From Oscillospiraceae bacterium (GTDB lineage: Bacteria; Bacillota; Clostridia; Oscillospirales; CAG-272): a stretch of 64,000 nt of DNA. A program made the translations under genes and the position numbers. The DNA is taken from positions 124,001 to 188,000 of the forward strand of contig SVSE01000001.1 of assembly GCA_015064445.1 (NCBI GenBank), given 5' to 3'. The notes beneath the pieces were generated by a model. It worked only from the letters and a program-made list of their open reading frames with translations. It was not told the origin of the DNA and searched no databases. This document shows positions 27,525 to 35,235 of the stretch, piece by piece (within the stretch, counting starts at the first letter, position 1; the number at the start of each line of letters is the position of its first letter).

Positions 27525-28163
27525 ATGAGTGTGCATTATGATGTTTCTGCTATAAGGGATGTTGTTAAGGGCTTTACGGTCGAAAAAAGATTTTCTCATG
27601 TTTTGGGAGTAGAAAAAGAGGCTTGCGAGTTAGGAAAAATCTTTTTGCCTGAAAAATGTGAAAAGCTTCAAATTGCAGGGATACTACATGATATAACCAA
27701 GAATTTTTCATATGAAAAACAGATTGAGTTATGTAATGAATATGGAATAGAGCTTGACAAATATATTGCTCCAAAGCTTTTGCATGCTAAAACTGGTTGT
27801 GAGTTTGCTAGAAGATATTTTGGCAATCAAATAGTTGATGATGAAATATATTCGGCAATTTATTATCATACAACTGGCAAGGCGCAAATGAGCTTGTTTG
27901 AGGCGATTATTTATCTGGCGGATTATATCGAGGAAAATAGAACCTTTGCAGATTGTGTAGAATTGAGAAAATATTTTTATGATAATATTGGTAAAGTGCA
28001 TTCGTATGAAGATAAATTAGAGGTTCTTAGAAGTACGCTTGTTTTATCATTTGATATGACAATTAGGAATTTGCTTGACGAGGGTAAGGTCGTAGATTTT
28101 TACACTATGAGTGCTCGAAATTACCTCATAATAAATGAAAAGAATTTAAAATGGAGGAAATAG
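27525..28163 (+). CDS. yqeK: HD-domain phosphohydrolase YqeK (diadenosine tetraphosphatase)
   Basis: 212 residues with the metal-binding H...HD...D layout: KRFSHVLGVEKEA, GILHDITKN, HAKTG, and YYHTTGKAQMS followed by YLADYIEENR. The family hydrolyses Ap4A symmetrically to ADP. Sits between nadD and rsfS; in many Firmicutes a lytR-type gene comes between yqeK and rsfS, but not here. Coupled without gap to rsfS. Confidence 0.94.
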   Translation: MSVHYDVSAIRDVVKGFTVEKRFSHVLGVEKEACELGKIFLPEKCEKLQIAGILHDITKNFSYEKQIELCNEYGIELDKYIAPKLLHAKTGCEFARRYFGNQIVDDEIYSAIYYHTTGKAQMSLFEAIIYLADYIEENRTFADCVELRKYFYDNIGKVHSYEDKLEVLRSTLVLSFDMTIRNLLDEGKVVDFYTMSARNYLIINEKNLKWRK

Positions 28164-28562
28164 ATGGAAAATATTTTGGAAATTAAAGAGGGATGTCTTC
28201 AAGGCGCAACCTCACAAGAGGTGGCAGAGCTTGCGGTTAAAATTCTTGATAGCAAGCTTGCATCGGAGATAAAGCTCTTGAAAATAGATGCAAAAACAGT
28301 AATTGCGGATTACTTTGTTATTTGTACTGGTAGATCAACAACACAAATTAAAACCTTGGCTGATGAGGTTGAGTACAAGCTAAAGGTGGCAGGTGTTATC
28401 GAGCCAAAACTCGAGGGAAGCGCATCTGATGAGTGGAAGATTGTTGACTGCAAGGATGTAATAATTCATATTTTCTCGGTAGAAGCAAGAGATTTTTACA
28501 AGCTTGATAGGCTTTGGGCTGATTGCGAGGAAATTGATATAACTAAAATTTTGAATTCATAA
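28164..28562 (+). CDS. rsfS: Ribosomal silencing factor RsfS
   Basis: Binds L14 on the 50S subunit and blocks subunit joining when nutrients are short. 132 residues with VIADYFVICTGRSTTQIKTLADEVE (outlined), EGSASDEWKIVDCKDVIIHIF and YKLDRLWAD. Begins directly after the yqeK stop codon with ATGGAGG-type ribosome site in the yqeK end (AAAATGGAGG), and is followed by leuS after 15 bp. Confidence 0.96.
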   Translation: MENILEIKEGCLQGATSQEVAELAVKILDSKLASEIKLLKIDAKTVIADYFVICTGRSTTQIKTLADEVEYKLKVAGVIEPKLEGSASDEWKIVDCKDVIIHIFSVEARDFYKLDRLWADCEEIDITKILNS

Positions 28563-28577
28563 ATTGAGAGGCATAAA

Positions 28578-31013
28578 ATGAAGTACGATTATTTATCAAT
28601 AGAAAAGAAATGGCAGAAGTACTGGGAAGAAAACGAAACATTTAAAACAGATGTTTGGGATTTTTCAAAGCCTAAATTTTATGCTTTGGACATGTTTCCA
28701 TATCCATCAGGAGTAGGTCTTCATGCAGGACATCCAGAGGGATATACAGCAACTGACATTGTTTCAAGAATGAAGAGAATGCAGGGCTATAATGTTCTTC
28801 ATCCTATGGGATATGACTCATTTGGTCTTCCTGCTGAGCAATATGCTGTTAATACAGGAAATCATCCCAACGGCTTTACACAGGAGAATATAAAGACATT
28901 TTCAAAGCAGTTAAAGGAGCTTGGCTTTGACTATGACTGGAGCAAGATGATTGCTACAAGTGATCCTGAGTTTTATAAATGGACACAGTGGATTTTTAAA
29001 CAGCTTTATCTCGATGGTTATGCTCAGTATATTGATATGCCCGTAAACTGGTGCGAGGAACTCGGAACAGTTCTTTCTAACGATGAGGTTATTGATGGAA
29101 AATCTGAGCGTGGTGGCTTTCCGGTTGTAAGAAAAAATATGAAGCAATGGGTTATCAATCAGCCTGCTTTTGCAGAGGAGCTTTTGGAGGGCCTTGAAGA
29201 AATTGATTGGCCAGAATCCACAAAGCTTATGCAGAAGAACTGGATTGGCAAGTCTACGGGTGTTGAGGTTGATTTTAAAATTGTTGGTGGTGGAGAATTT
29301 TCCATCTTTACCACATGTATAGAAACCATTTATGGTATCACATTTATGGTTCTTGCGCCTGACGGAGAAATTGTAAAATCTCTTATGCCAAGAATTCAAA
29401 ACAAGGATGAGGTACAGGCATATATTGATGAAACCTTGAAAAAGAATGATATGGATAGAACTGAGCTCAATAAGACAAAGTCTGGCTGTGAGCTTAAGGG
29501 CGTTACCTGTATCAATCCTGTAAATGGCAAAGAAGTAAGAATGTTTATCGGTGATTTTGTTCTTGCAAGCTATGGTACAGGAGCTGTAATGGCTGTTCCA
29601 TCACATGACCAGCGTGATTTCGAGTATGCTATTGCTCACAACATCGATATGATTCAGGTAATTGACGGGGATGAAAAGCTTGGACATGTTGATGTTTCTG
29701 AAAAGGCATTCGAAAAGGGAGAATATCTTGGAAAGGGCTATAAGCTTATAAATTCCGAGGAGTTTACAGGTCTTACTGTTGAAGAGGCAAAGGAGGCTAT
29801 TACCTCAAAGCTCGAAAAAATGGGAGTTGCGAAGAGAACAGTTAATTACCATTTTAGAGAGTGGATATTCGCAAGACAGCGTTACTGGGGTGAGCCTGTT
29901 CCAGTTGTACACGGAGAGGACGGAGAAATCCATGTTCTTGATGATGCAGAGCTTCCTCTTGTTCTTCCTGAACTTGAAAATTATAAGGGAGTAAACGGAA
30001 AAGCACCTCTTGAAAACGCTACTGAGTGGAAAAAGTATGATAAAAACGGCGTGAAGGGCGTAAGAGAAACCTCTACAATGCCTGGCTCTGCAGGATCAAG
30101 CTGGTATTTCCTTCGTTATATTGATCCTAACAATAGTGACGAGTTCGCAAATCAAGAGCTTCTTAAGCATTGGATGCCAGTTGACCTCTACATAGGTGGA
30201 CCTGAGCATGCGGTTGGACACCTTATGTATTCAAGAATTTGGAACAGATACCTTTATAACAAGGGACTTGCGCCTACAAAGGAGCCCTTCAAGAAGCTTG
30301 TGCATCAGGGAATGATACTTGGTGCTAATGGTATTAAGATGGGTAAGCGTTTCCCTGAATTCGTTGTAAATCCAAGCGATGTTGTTCGTGATTATGGTGC
30401 AGATACACTTCGTCTTTATGAAATGTTTATGGGACCTCTTGAGGTGTCAAAGCCTTGGAGCGATGCAGGTGTTGAGGGCGCTAAGAGATTCCTTAACCGT
30501 GTTTGGGCTTTCTTTACAGAGGTTGAAAATCTTGTAGATGAGGATGTTCCTGAGCTTGAAAAGATTTATCACAAGACTGTGAAAAAGGTAACCGAGGACT
30601 TCGAAAAGCTTGCCTTTAATACAGCTATTTCCCAAATGATGGTATTTGTTAATGCCGTTTATAAGGAAGGAAAGTGTCCAAAGGCTTATGCAGATGGATT
30701 TATTAAGATGCTTTCTTGCATTTGCCCACATATCGGCGAGGAAATTTGGTCTGTTATGGGACATAACGACACTATTGCTTACGAATCTTGGCCTACATTT
30801 GACGAGTCAAAGACTGTTGATACAACTGTTACCATTGCAGTTCAAATCAACGGAAAGCTTCGTTCAACTATCGTGATTGATAAGAATGACGACAAGGACA
30901 GTGTTATTGCAGTTGCAAAGGCTGACAAGAAGATTGCAGAGTTTTTGGCGGACAAAAATATCATAAAAGAAATTTATGTTCCCGGAAAAATTGTAAATAT
31001 AGTAGTTAAGTAA
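28578..31013 (+). CDS. leuS: Leucyl-tRNA synthetase, variant editing and KMSKS motifs
   Basis: Charges tRNA-Leu; class I enzyme of 811 residues. HIGH motif LHAGH in FPYPSGVGLHAGHPEGYTA. The CP1 editing domain keeps GTGAVMAVPSHDQRD with its key aspartate, but the threonine-rich stretch normally TTRPDT reads TTCIET (T245-T250). The KMSKS loop reads KMGKR (K587-R591), followed by FPEFVVNPSDVV instead of the usual KGN. I recall similar sequences in other Clostridia, so this is probably a lineage form and not damage. The tRNA-binding C-terminal domain is present. Last gene of the long dprA-to-leuS run. Confidence 0.96.
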   Translation: MKYDYLSIEKKWQKYWEENETFKTDVWDFSKPKFYALDMFPYPSGVGLHAGHPEGYTATDIVSRMKRMQGYNVLHPMGYDSFGLPAEQYAVNTGNHPNGFTQENIKTFSKQLKELGFDYDWSKMIATSDPEFYKWTQWIFKQLYLDGYAQYIDMPVNWCEELGTVLSNDEVIDGKSERGGFPVVRKNMKQWVINQPAFAEELLEGLEEIDWPESTKLMQKNWIGKSTGVEVDFKIVGGGEFSIFTTCIETIYGITFMVLAPDGEIVKSLMPRIQNKDEVQAYIDETLKKNDMDRTELNKTKSGCELKGVTCINPVNGKEVRMFIGDFVLASYGTGAVMAVPSHDQRDFEYAIAHNIDMIQVIDGDEKLGHVDVSEKAFEKGEYLGKGYKLINSEEFTGLTVEEAKEAITSKLEKMGVAKRTVNYHFREWIFARQRYWGEPVPVVHGEDGEIHVLDDAELPLVLPELENYKGVNGKAPLENATEWKKYDKNGVKGVRETSTMPGSAGSSWYFLRYIDPNNSDEFANQELLKHWMPVDLYIGGPEHAVGHLMYSRIWNRYLYNKGLAPTKEPFKKLVHQGMILGANGIKMGKRFPEFVVNPSDVVRDYGADTLRLYEMFMGPLEVSKPWSDAGVEGAKRFLNRVWAFFTEVENLVDEDVPELEKIYHKTVKKVTEDFEKLAFNTAISQMMVFVNAVYKEGKCPKAYADGFIKMLSCICPHIGEEIWSVMGHNDTIAYESWPTFDESKTVDTTVTIAVQINGKLRSTIVIDKNDDKDSVIAVAKADKKIAEFLADKNIIKEIYVPGKIVNIVVK

Positions 31014-31044
31014 TAAAAAATCTAAAAAAATTACAAATTTACTA

Positions 31045-31073
31045 TTGACAAGCGAGGTCAGTTGTAATATAAT
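31045..31073 (+). promoter_or_regulatory. Strong sigma-A promoter of rpsU
   Basis: TTGACA (31045-31050), 17-bp spacer, TATAAT (31068-31073). The first eight bases (TTGACAAG) equal those of the infC and ylxM promoters. Confidence 0.88.
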
Positions 31074-31118
31074 ATCATAGAGATTATTCTCTTGCTACAC
31101 GCGGGGGGAGGGATATAG

Positions 31119-31295
31119 ATGGCAGAAATCAGAGTAAAAGAAAACGAATCACTCGACAGTGCACTTCGTAGATTCAAGCGCCAGTGCGCAAGATCTGGAG
31201 TTCTTATGGAGCTCCGTAAGAGAGAGCACTACGAGAAACCAAGTGTAAAAAGAAAGAAGAAATCTGAAGCAGCAAGAAAGCGCAAATTCAAATAA
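31119..31295 (+). CDS. rpsU: 30S ribosomal protein S21
   Basis: 58-residue, highly basic ribosomal protein needed for initiation in many bacteria. It begins [20 protein letters not shown] and ends in a lysine/arginine tail ([10 protein letters not shown]), both diagnostic. A very strong purine-rich ribosome site GGGGGGAGGG lies 5 to 15 bp before the ATG. Single-gene transcript with its own promoter and terminator. In Clostridia rpsU often neighbours the yqeY gene; that gene is not here. Confidence 0.95.
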   Translation: MAEIRVKENESLDSALRRFKRQCARSGVLMELRKREHYEKPSVKRKKKSEAARKRKFK

Positions 31296-31313
31296 TTTGT
31301 AATTCTTAACTTC

Positions 31314-31342
31314 AAAAGGACCACTTTTTGTGGTCCTTTTTT
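31314..31342 (+). terminator. Intrinsic terminator of rpsU
   Basis: AAAAGGACCAC, TTTTT loop, GTGGTCCTTTTTTC. Confidence 0.92.
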
Positions 31343-31440
31343 CTTTGTTGTTCTTGAATTGATATTTATATTATAGTAAAATAAATTTAGAATTTTTTCG
31401 AAAATTTGTTAACCGACACCAAGTAAATGGTACTATATGG

Positions 31441-31454
31441 TTGAAAGCTTTCAA
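31441..31454. promoter_or_regulatory. Perfect palindrome before the sigma-like gene, possible operator
   Basis: TTGAAAGCTTTCAA is its own complement and lies just after a -10-like TACTAT (31431-31436), about where transcription would begin, and 23 bp ahead of the ATG at 31477. The -35 match is poor (TTGTTA at 31406-31411, 19-bp spacer), so the promoter itself is uncertain. Confidence 0.4.
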
Positions 31455-31476
31455 AAAGGACTGACAGGAGAACAAT

Positions 31477-33030
31477 ATGGAACAACAGATATTAGCAGAA
31501 TTGATTTCTAAAAATATGTCTGCATTCTATGGCTATGCCTTTGACAAATTGTATGACAAGAGCTCGGCAGAGGATTTAACCTCCGAAATTATATGCGAAA
31601 TTCTTGCCTCTGCCGAAAACCTTGAAAACGATGAGGCGTTTTGGGGCTATGCTTGGAAAATTGCAGAAAATACCTTTAGAAAATTTATTCGCAGAAATAA
31701 AATCATATCAAAAACAGTAGATTTAAACGAAAATACTGATAATGTTGGTTTTTATCATTCTCCTTTAGACCAATACATTGAAAAGGAAGAAAAGGATGAG
31801 CAAACCTATCTTTTAAGAAGGGAACTGTCCTTGCTTTCCTCGGCGCATAGAAAAATTACTGTTTCTTATTACATTCATAATAAAAGCTGTCAAGAAATTG
31901 CAAATGAGCAAAATATGAGTGTTGAAATGGTAAAGTACCATTTATTCAAATCAAGAAAGATACTAAAGGAAGGTGTTAGTATGACAAGAAAATTAGGAGA
32001 AAAAAGCTACAATCCCGGTGTATTCCGTGTAGATTTTTGGGGTAATGTTTCACCAAAATATAGAGAACTGTTTGACCGTTCATTGCCCGGAGCAATAATG
32101 CTATCCGCTTACGAAAAGCCACTTACAGCAGAAGAACTATCAATCGAGCTTGGCGTTGCAATGCCATACCTTGAAGAAGAGCTTGAAATACTTGAAAGTG
32201 CTGAGCTTATTAAAAGAATAGGCACTAAATATCAAACAAACATTGTTATAATTACAGATGCTTTTGAAAAGAATTTTATAAAGTCAGTTAAAAGCATTTA
32301 TACAAAAGCAGCGAAAGAGATTTTTGAAAGCTCAAAATCCTTGCTTGATAAGGTAAGACAACTGAAATTTAAAGGCAACGACCTTGATGATAACAGACTT
32401 TTGTGGCTTATTATCAGTATGGTTTTGCTTGAAGCAACAGATATGCCCGAAAGCTATCCCGATTTGGTGCTTGGTGGCTGTGGCTTTGTGTATGGATATG
32501 ATAACGACTATCTTAATATGTCTATCAATGGAGTTTCACATTGCTATGTTGATGATGTTGAGTTCTGTGCTGTAAACTATAAGAAAACACAAAATGTGCA
32601 AAACTACGAGCATTTCCGTTTTATGGACAGAGCAAGGGTTATGAAGGATGCCATTTTACAAAATAAAGCCGATGAAACTAACGAATTGCTTCCTGTAATG
32701 ATAGAAGAAGGCTATGTATATTGTGAAAATGGAATTGTATATCCAAACTTTTGTGTATTTGATAAAGAAAATTATAAGGCAATTTGTGAGCTTCTTCTAC
32801 CTATTTCAAAATATACCAAATCATATATGGAGCAAATATTCGAAAAAGCTGCAATTGAGCTTGTAAAGGTTACTCCAAACTTCGTAAAAGACCAGTGTAA
32901 AAACATAGCACAGTTACATTATAGCAGTGGAGTTATGGGCTTTGTGGTGAATGAGCTTATAGGTAATGGTAGCTTGACTGTTCCAAAAGAAAAAACAAAT
33001 CTTGCTATCTGGGGCATAAATCATAGATAA
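31477..33030 (+). CDS. ECF-like sigma factor with a roughly 350-residue C-terminal extension
   Basis: Residues about 5-80 look like sigma region 2 (YAFDKLYDKSSAEDLTSEI, FWGYAWKIAENTFRKFIRR), and 110-165 like region 4 with a helix-turn-helix (SSAHRKITVSYYIHNKSCQEIANEQNMSVEMVKYHLFKSRK; outlined). This is the layout of an extracytoplasmic-function sigma factor. The protein then continues for about 350 residues: a basic linker and DFWGN, a winged-helix-like part near 200-255 (LTAEELSIELGVAMPYLEEELEILESAELI; outlined), and a long domain I do not recognise. No membrane segment or anti-sigma gene is seen next to it. The extension may itself sense a signal or hold the sigma part inactive. Ribosome site GACAGGAG. 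Confidence 0.75.
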   Translation: MEQQILAELISKNMSAFYGYAFDKLYDKSSAEDLTSEIICEILASAENLENDEAFWGYAWKIAENTFRKFIRRNKIISKTVDLNENTDNVGFYHSPLDQYIEKEEKDEQTYLLRRELSLLSSAHRKITVSYYIHNKSCQEIANEQNMSVEMVKYHLFKSRKILKEGVSMTRKLGEKSYNPGVFRVDFWGNVSPKYRELFDRSLPGAIMLSAYEKPLTAEELSIELGVAMPYLEEELEILESAELIKRIGTKYQTNIVIITDAFEKNFIKSVKSIYTKAAKEIFESSKSLLDKVRQLKFKGNDLDDNRLLWLIISMVLLEATDMPESYPDLVLGGCGFVYGYDNDYLNMSINGVSHCYVDDVEFCAVNYKKTQNVQNYEHFRFMDRARVMKDAILQNKADETNELLPVMIEEGYVYCENGIVYPNFCVFDKENYKAICELLLPISKYTKSYMEQIFEKAAIELVKVTPNFVKDQCKNIAQLHYSSGVMGFVVNELIGNGSLTVPKEKTNLAIWGINHR

Positions 33031-33031
33031 T

Positions 33032-33067
33032 AAAAAAGCGAGTGCTGAAAAATCGGCACTCGCTTTT
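33032..33067. terminator. Bidirectional terminator, repeat copy 3
   Basis: Same stem as copies 1 and 2: GCGAGTGCTGA (33038-33048), AAAA loop, TCGGCACTCGC (33053-33063), with A-runs before and TTTT after. Serves the sigma-like gene on plus and the membrane protein on minus. Confidence 0.85.
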
Positions 33068-33070
33068 ATG

Positions 33071-33682
33071 TTAAAATTGATTTTTGTATTTTTGGCTTTC
33101 TCGTTGTTTTGTTTCTTTTAAGCGCTTTATAAGAAGTGTGAAGATTGTGCAGAGAACAAATGCACCGATATAGATTCCTAAGATGAGAATTAGGTTGTTT
33201 CCAACATCTAAACCACCGATAGTGACTGTGATGAGATAATAGAAAATTCCGACTGTAACAAAGTAAATCAACGCTTTTATCGAAAAGCTTTGTAGCTTCA
33301 AATAACAAAGAAGTGCCGAAATAAGCGCTGAAAAAACAGCAATAATGATAATTGAATATATATCAATTGACCAAAGTACCTTTTTTGATACATTGATTAG
33401 ATATACAATGATTTTTAAAATTACAGATATACATGTATAAAAGGAGAAGCTATACCACATCATTTTGGCTCTTTCAAGAGGCTTTACAAGTCCGTCCTTT
33501 AAGATAACGACAAATGCAGATATTGCAAACGCAATAATAAGAAGTGATAGAGTTGCGCCAAGACTTAGAAGACCTGTTTTAGATATGAAAAATCCAATAA
33601 ATAGGTCTGTAAAAAGAGTTAAAGGAGCGAAAATTGCGCAAGAAAAGACAAGCATATTTGAAATTAACCTTTTTGCGTTCAT
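33071..33682 (-). CDS. Polytopic membrane protein of unknown function
   Basis: 203 residues with about six hydrophobic helices in an even rhythm: near 8-30, 37-60, 80-100, 108-130, 140-158 and 165-190, ending in a basic cytoplasmic tail (KRLKETKQRESQKYKN). I do not recognise the family; size and topology are loosely like DUF3021/ABC-2-associated membrane proteins. Start at the ATG 33682 chosen because AAGGAG lies 7 nt upstream; the TTG at 33688 is less likely. Has its own promoter (33714-33742) and shares a terminator with the convergent sigma-like gene. No functional link to that gene is shown. Confidence 0.7.
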   Translation of the reverse strand: MNAKRLISNMLVFSCAIFAPLTLFTDLFIGFFISKTGLLSLGATLSLLIIAFAISAFVVILKDGLVKPLERAKMMWYSFSFYTCISVILKIIVYLINVSKKVLWSIDIYSIIIIAVFSALISALLCYLKLQSFSIKALIYFVTVGIFYYLITVTIGGLDVGNNLILILGIYIGAFVLCTIFTLLIKRLKETKQRESQKYKNQF

Positions 33683-33713
33683 AAACAAACTCCTTTCAAG
33701 TGATTACATTGAA

Positions 33714-33742
33714 AGCATACCATAAATTACAGTTTTTTTCAA
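33714..33742 (-). promoter_or_regulatory. Promoter of the membrane-protein gene
   Basis: On minus: TTGAAA (33742-33737), 17-bp spacer, TATGCT (33719-33714). The -35 lies inside a 12-base direct repeat, TTTCAAGTGATT on plus, present at 33737-33748 and again at 33694-33705 over the ribosome site. Confidence 0.55.
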
Positions 33743-33800
33743 GTGATTTCTATAAAAAATAGCAAAAATGAAAATATGCATAAAAAATGAATATTTTCAC

Positions 33801-33829
33801 TTGACTTTACTTACGCAAAACTATATAAT
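33801..33829 (+). promoter_or_regulatory. Sigma-A promoter of the nusB operon
   Basis: TTGACT (33801-33806), 17-bp spacer, TATAAT (33824-33829). Confidence 0.78.
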
Positions 33830-33875
33830 ATAGGTAAACAATGAATTGTTTATATTTATTCAAATGAGGGTTATT

Positions 33876-34277
33876 ATGCTTGGTAAGAGGAAAATAAGAA
33901 AAAATGTCTTTGGCCTTGTTTTTGGCTATAATTTTAACAAGGAGATTGACAAGCTTCAATATTATAACGACGCATACGATAATTTTTGTTGTGAGGATAA
34001 CGAGGAAGAGAGCGTAAAGTCAAGCTTTTTCGGTATTTGTGACAATATTGAAGAAATTGATGCGATTATTTCTGCCAATCTTAAGGGATGGAACATTTCA
34101 AGGCTCTCTAAGGTAACACTTTCTATATTGAGAGTTAGTGTTTATGAGATGAAGTATCTTGAGCTTCCACCTGCAATTTCTATAAACGAGGCTGTTGAGC
34201 TTGCTAAGGAATATGCAGAGGATGGAGCATCTTCTTACATAAACGGTGTTCTTAACAACATTAAAAACGGGCTTTAA
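33876..34277 (+). CDS. nusB: Transcription antitermination factor NusB
   Basis: Binds boxA RNA with S10 in rRNA antitermination. 133 residues, normal. Family features: N-terminal KRKIRKNVFGLVFGYNF and the C-terminal block LRVSVYEMKYLELPPAISINEAVELAKEYAED (outlined). The frame can be read from 33846 (TTG) or 33864 (ATG), but GAGGG at 33865-33870 serves the ATG at 33876, and homologues begin near there. First gene of the run that continues to recN. Confidence 0.93.
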   Translation: MLGKRKIRKNVFGLVFGYNFNKEIDKLQYYNDAYDNFCCEDNEEESVKSSFFGICDNIEEIDAIISANLKGWNISRLSKVTLSILRVSVYEMKYLELPPAISINEAVELAKEYAEDGASSYINGVLNNIKNGL

Positions 34278-34279
34278 TC

Positions 34280-35233
34280 ATGTCAAATAAGGTTTTTGTT
34301 GGAATTGATACGAGCAATTACACAACATCCTGCGCAATATCGGACGAGAGTGGCAATATCTTGCATAATTTCAAGATATTGCTTCCTGTTTCTGAGGGAG
34401 AGCGAGGTCTTAGACAAAGTGATGCGGTGTTTGCTCATATCAAAAACTTTAAGCTCATTTCTGAAATGATAAAAGAGAAATGCTCGGGCTTGGATGTTGT
34501 TGCAATCGGATATTCTGGAACTCCAAGAGATGCGCAGGGCTCATATATGCCTTGCTTTTTAACAGGAGAGGCCGTTGCGCAAATGTTATCCTCGTTTCTT
34601 GACTGTAAGGCTTACAAATTTTCTCATCAGGCGGGACATATTCGTGCCGCTATTTATTCCTCGGGAGCAGAGGTTGATGATGAATTTATATCATTTCATG
34701 TTTCTGGTGGTACAACCGACATATTATTAGTTAAAAAAACGACTGATGGATACTATGATATAGAATGTCTTGGTGGTAGTGTTGACCTTCATGCAGGACA
34801 GGCTATTGATAGAATAGGCGTTTTGATGGGGCTCGATTTCCCGTGTGGAAAGCATATGGAGGCTTTGGCAAAGGAAAATACAGCTAAAATAGAAAGCCCT
34901 AAGATTTGCGTTAATGGATTGTCGTGTAATTTATCTGGTCTTGAAAATTTAGCAATAAAGCTATACGCATCAACAGCAGACAAGCCACTTGTTTGCGCAT
35001 ATGTGCTTGAATTTATTGGTAAAACCTTAGAAAAAATTACACAAAATATACGAAGCGCTGGCTATAATCAGAAAATTATTTACGCTGGCGGTGTCATGAG
35101 TAACAAAATAATACAAGCAAGATTAGGCGCTAAATTCAAGGATGTTTATTTTGCTATGCCTGAATTTAGTGCTGATAATGGTGCTGGTATTGCTTTGCTT
35201 GCATTAGAAAGGTATTTAAAAGAAGAGAGGTAA
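34280..35233 (+). CDS. TsaD/Kae1/Qri7-family paralogue
   Basis: 317 residues of the ASKHA fold, related to the tRNA t6A enzyme TsaD. The metal-binding H-x3-H (FSHQAGHIRAA) and the late aspartate in SADNGAGIALLA are kept, as is a SGG loop (HVSGGTTDILLV). The usual TsaD opening ETSCDET reads DTSNYTTS, and the protein is somewhat shorter. In many Clostridia a paralogue of this kind lies between nusB and xseA in addition to the true tsaD. I infer it is that second copy; its role is unknown. It starts two bases after nusB and ends two before xseA. Confidence 0.82.
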   Translation: MSNKVFVGIDTSNYTTSCAISDESGNILHNFKILLPVSEGERGLRQSDAVFAHIKNFKLISEMIKEKCSGLDVVAIGYSGTPRDAQGSYMPCFLTGEAVAQMLSSFLDCKAYKFSHQAGHIRAAIYSSGAEVDDEFISFHVSGGTTDILLVKKTTDGYYDIECLGGSVDLHAGQAIDRIGVLMGLDFPCGKHMEALAKENTAKIESPKICVNGLSCNLSGLENLAIKLYASTADKPLVCAYVLEFIGKTLEKITQNIRSAGYNQKIIYAGGVMSNKIIQARLGAKFKDVYFAMPEFSADNGAGIALLALERYLKEER

Positions 35234-35235
35234 AA

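Noticed and set aside
28578-31013. LeuRS as a damaged gene because of motif changes
   Set aside because: The frame is full length, all other blocks are intact, and I recall the KMGKR form in other Clostridia; treated as a lineage variant.
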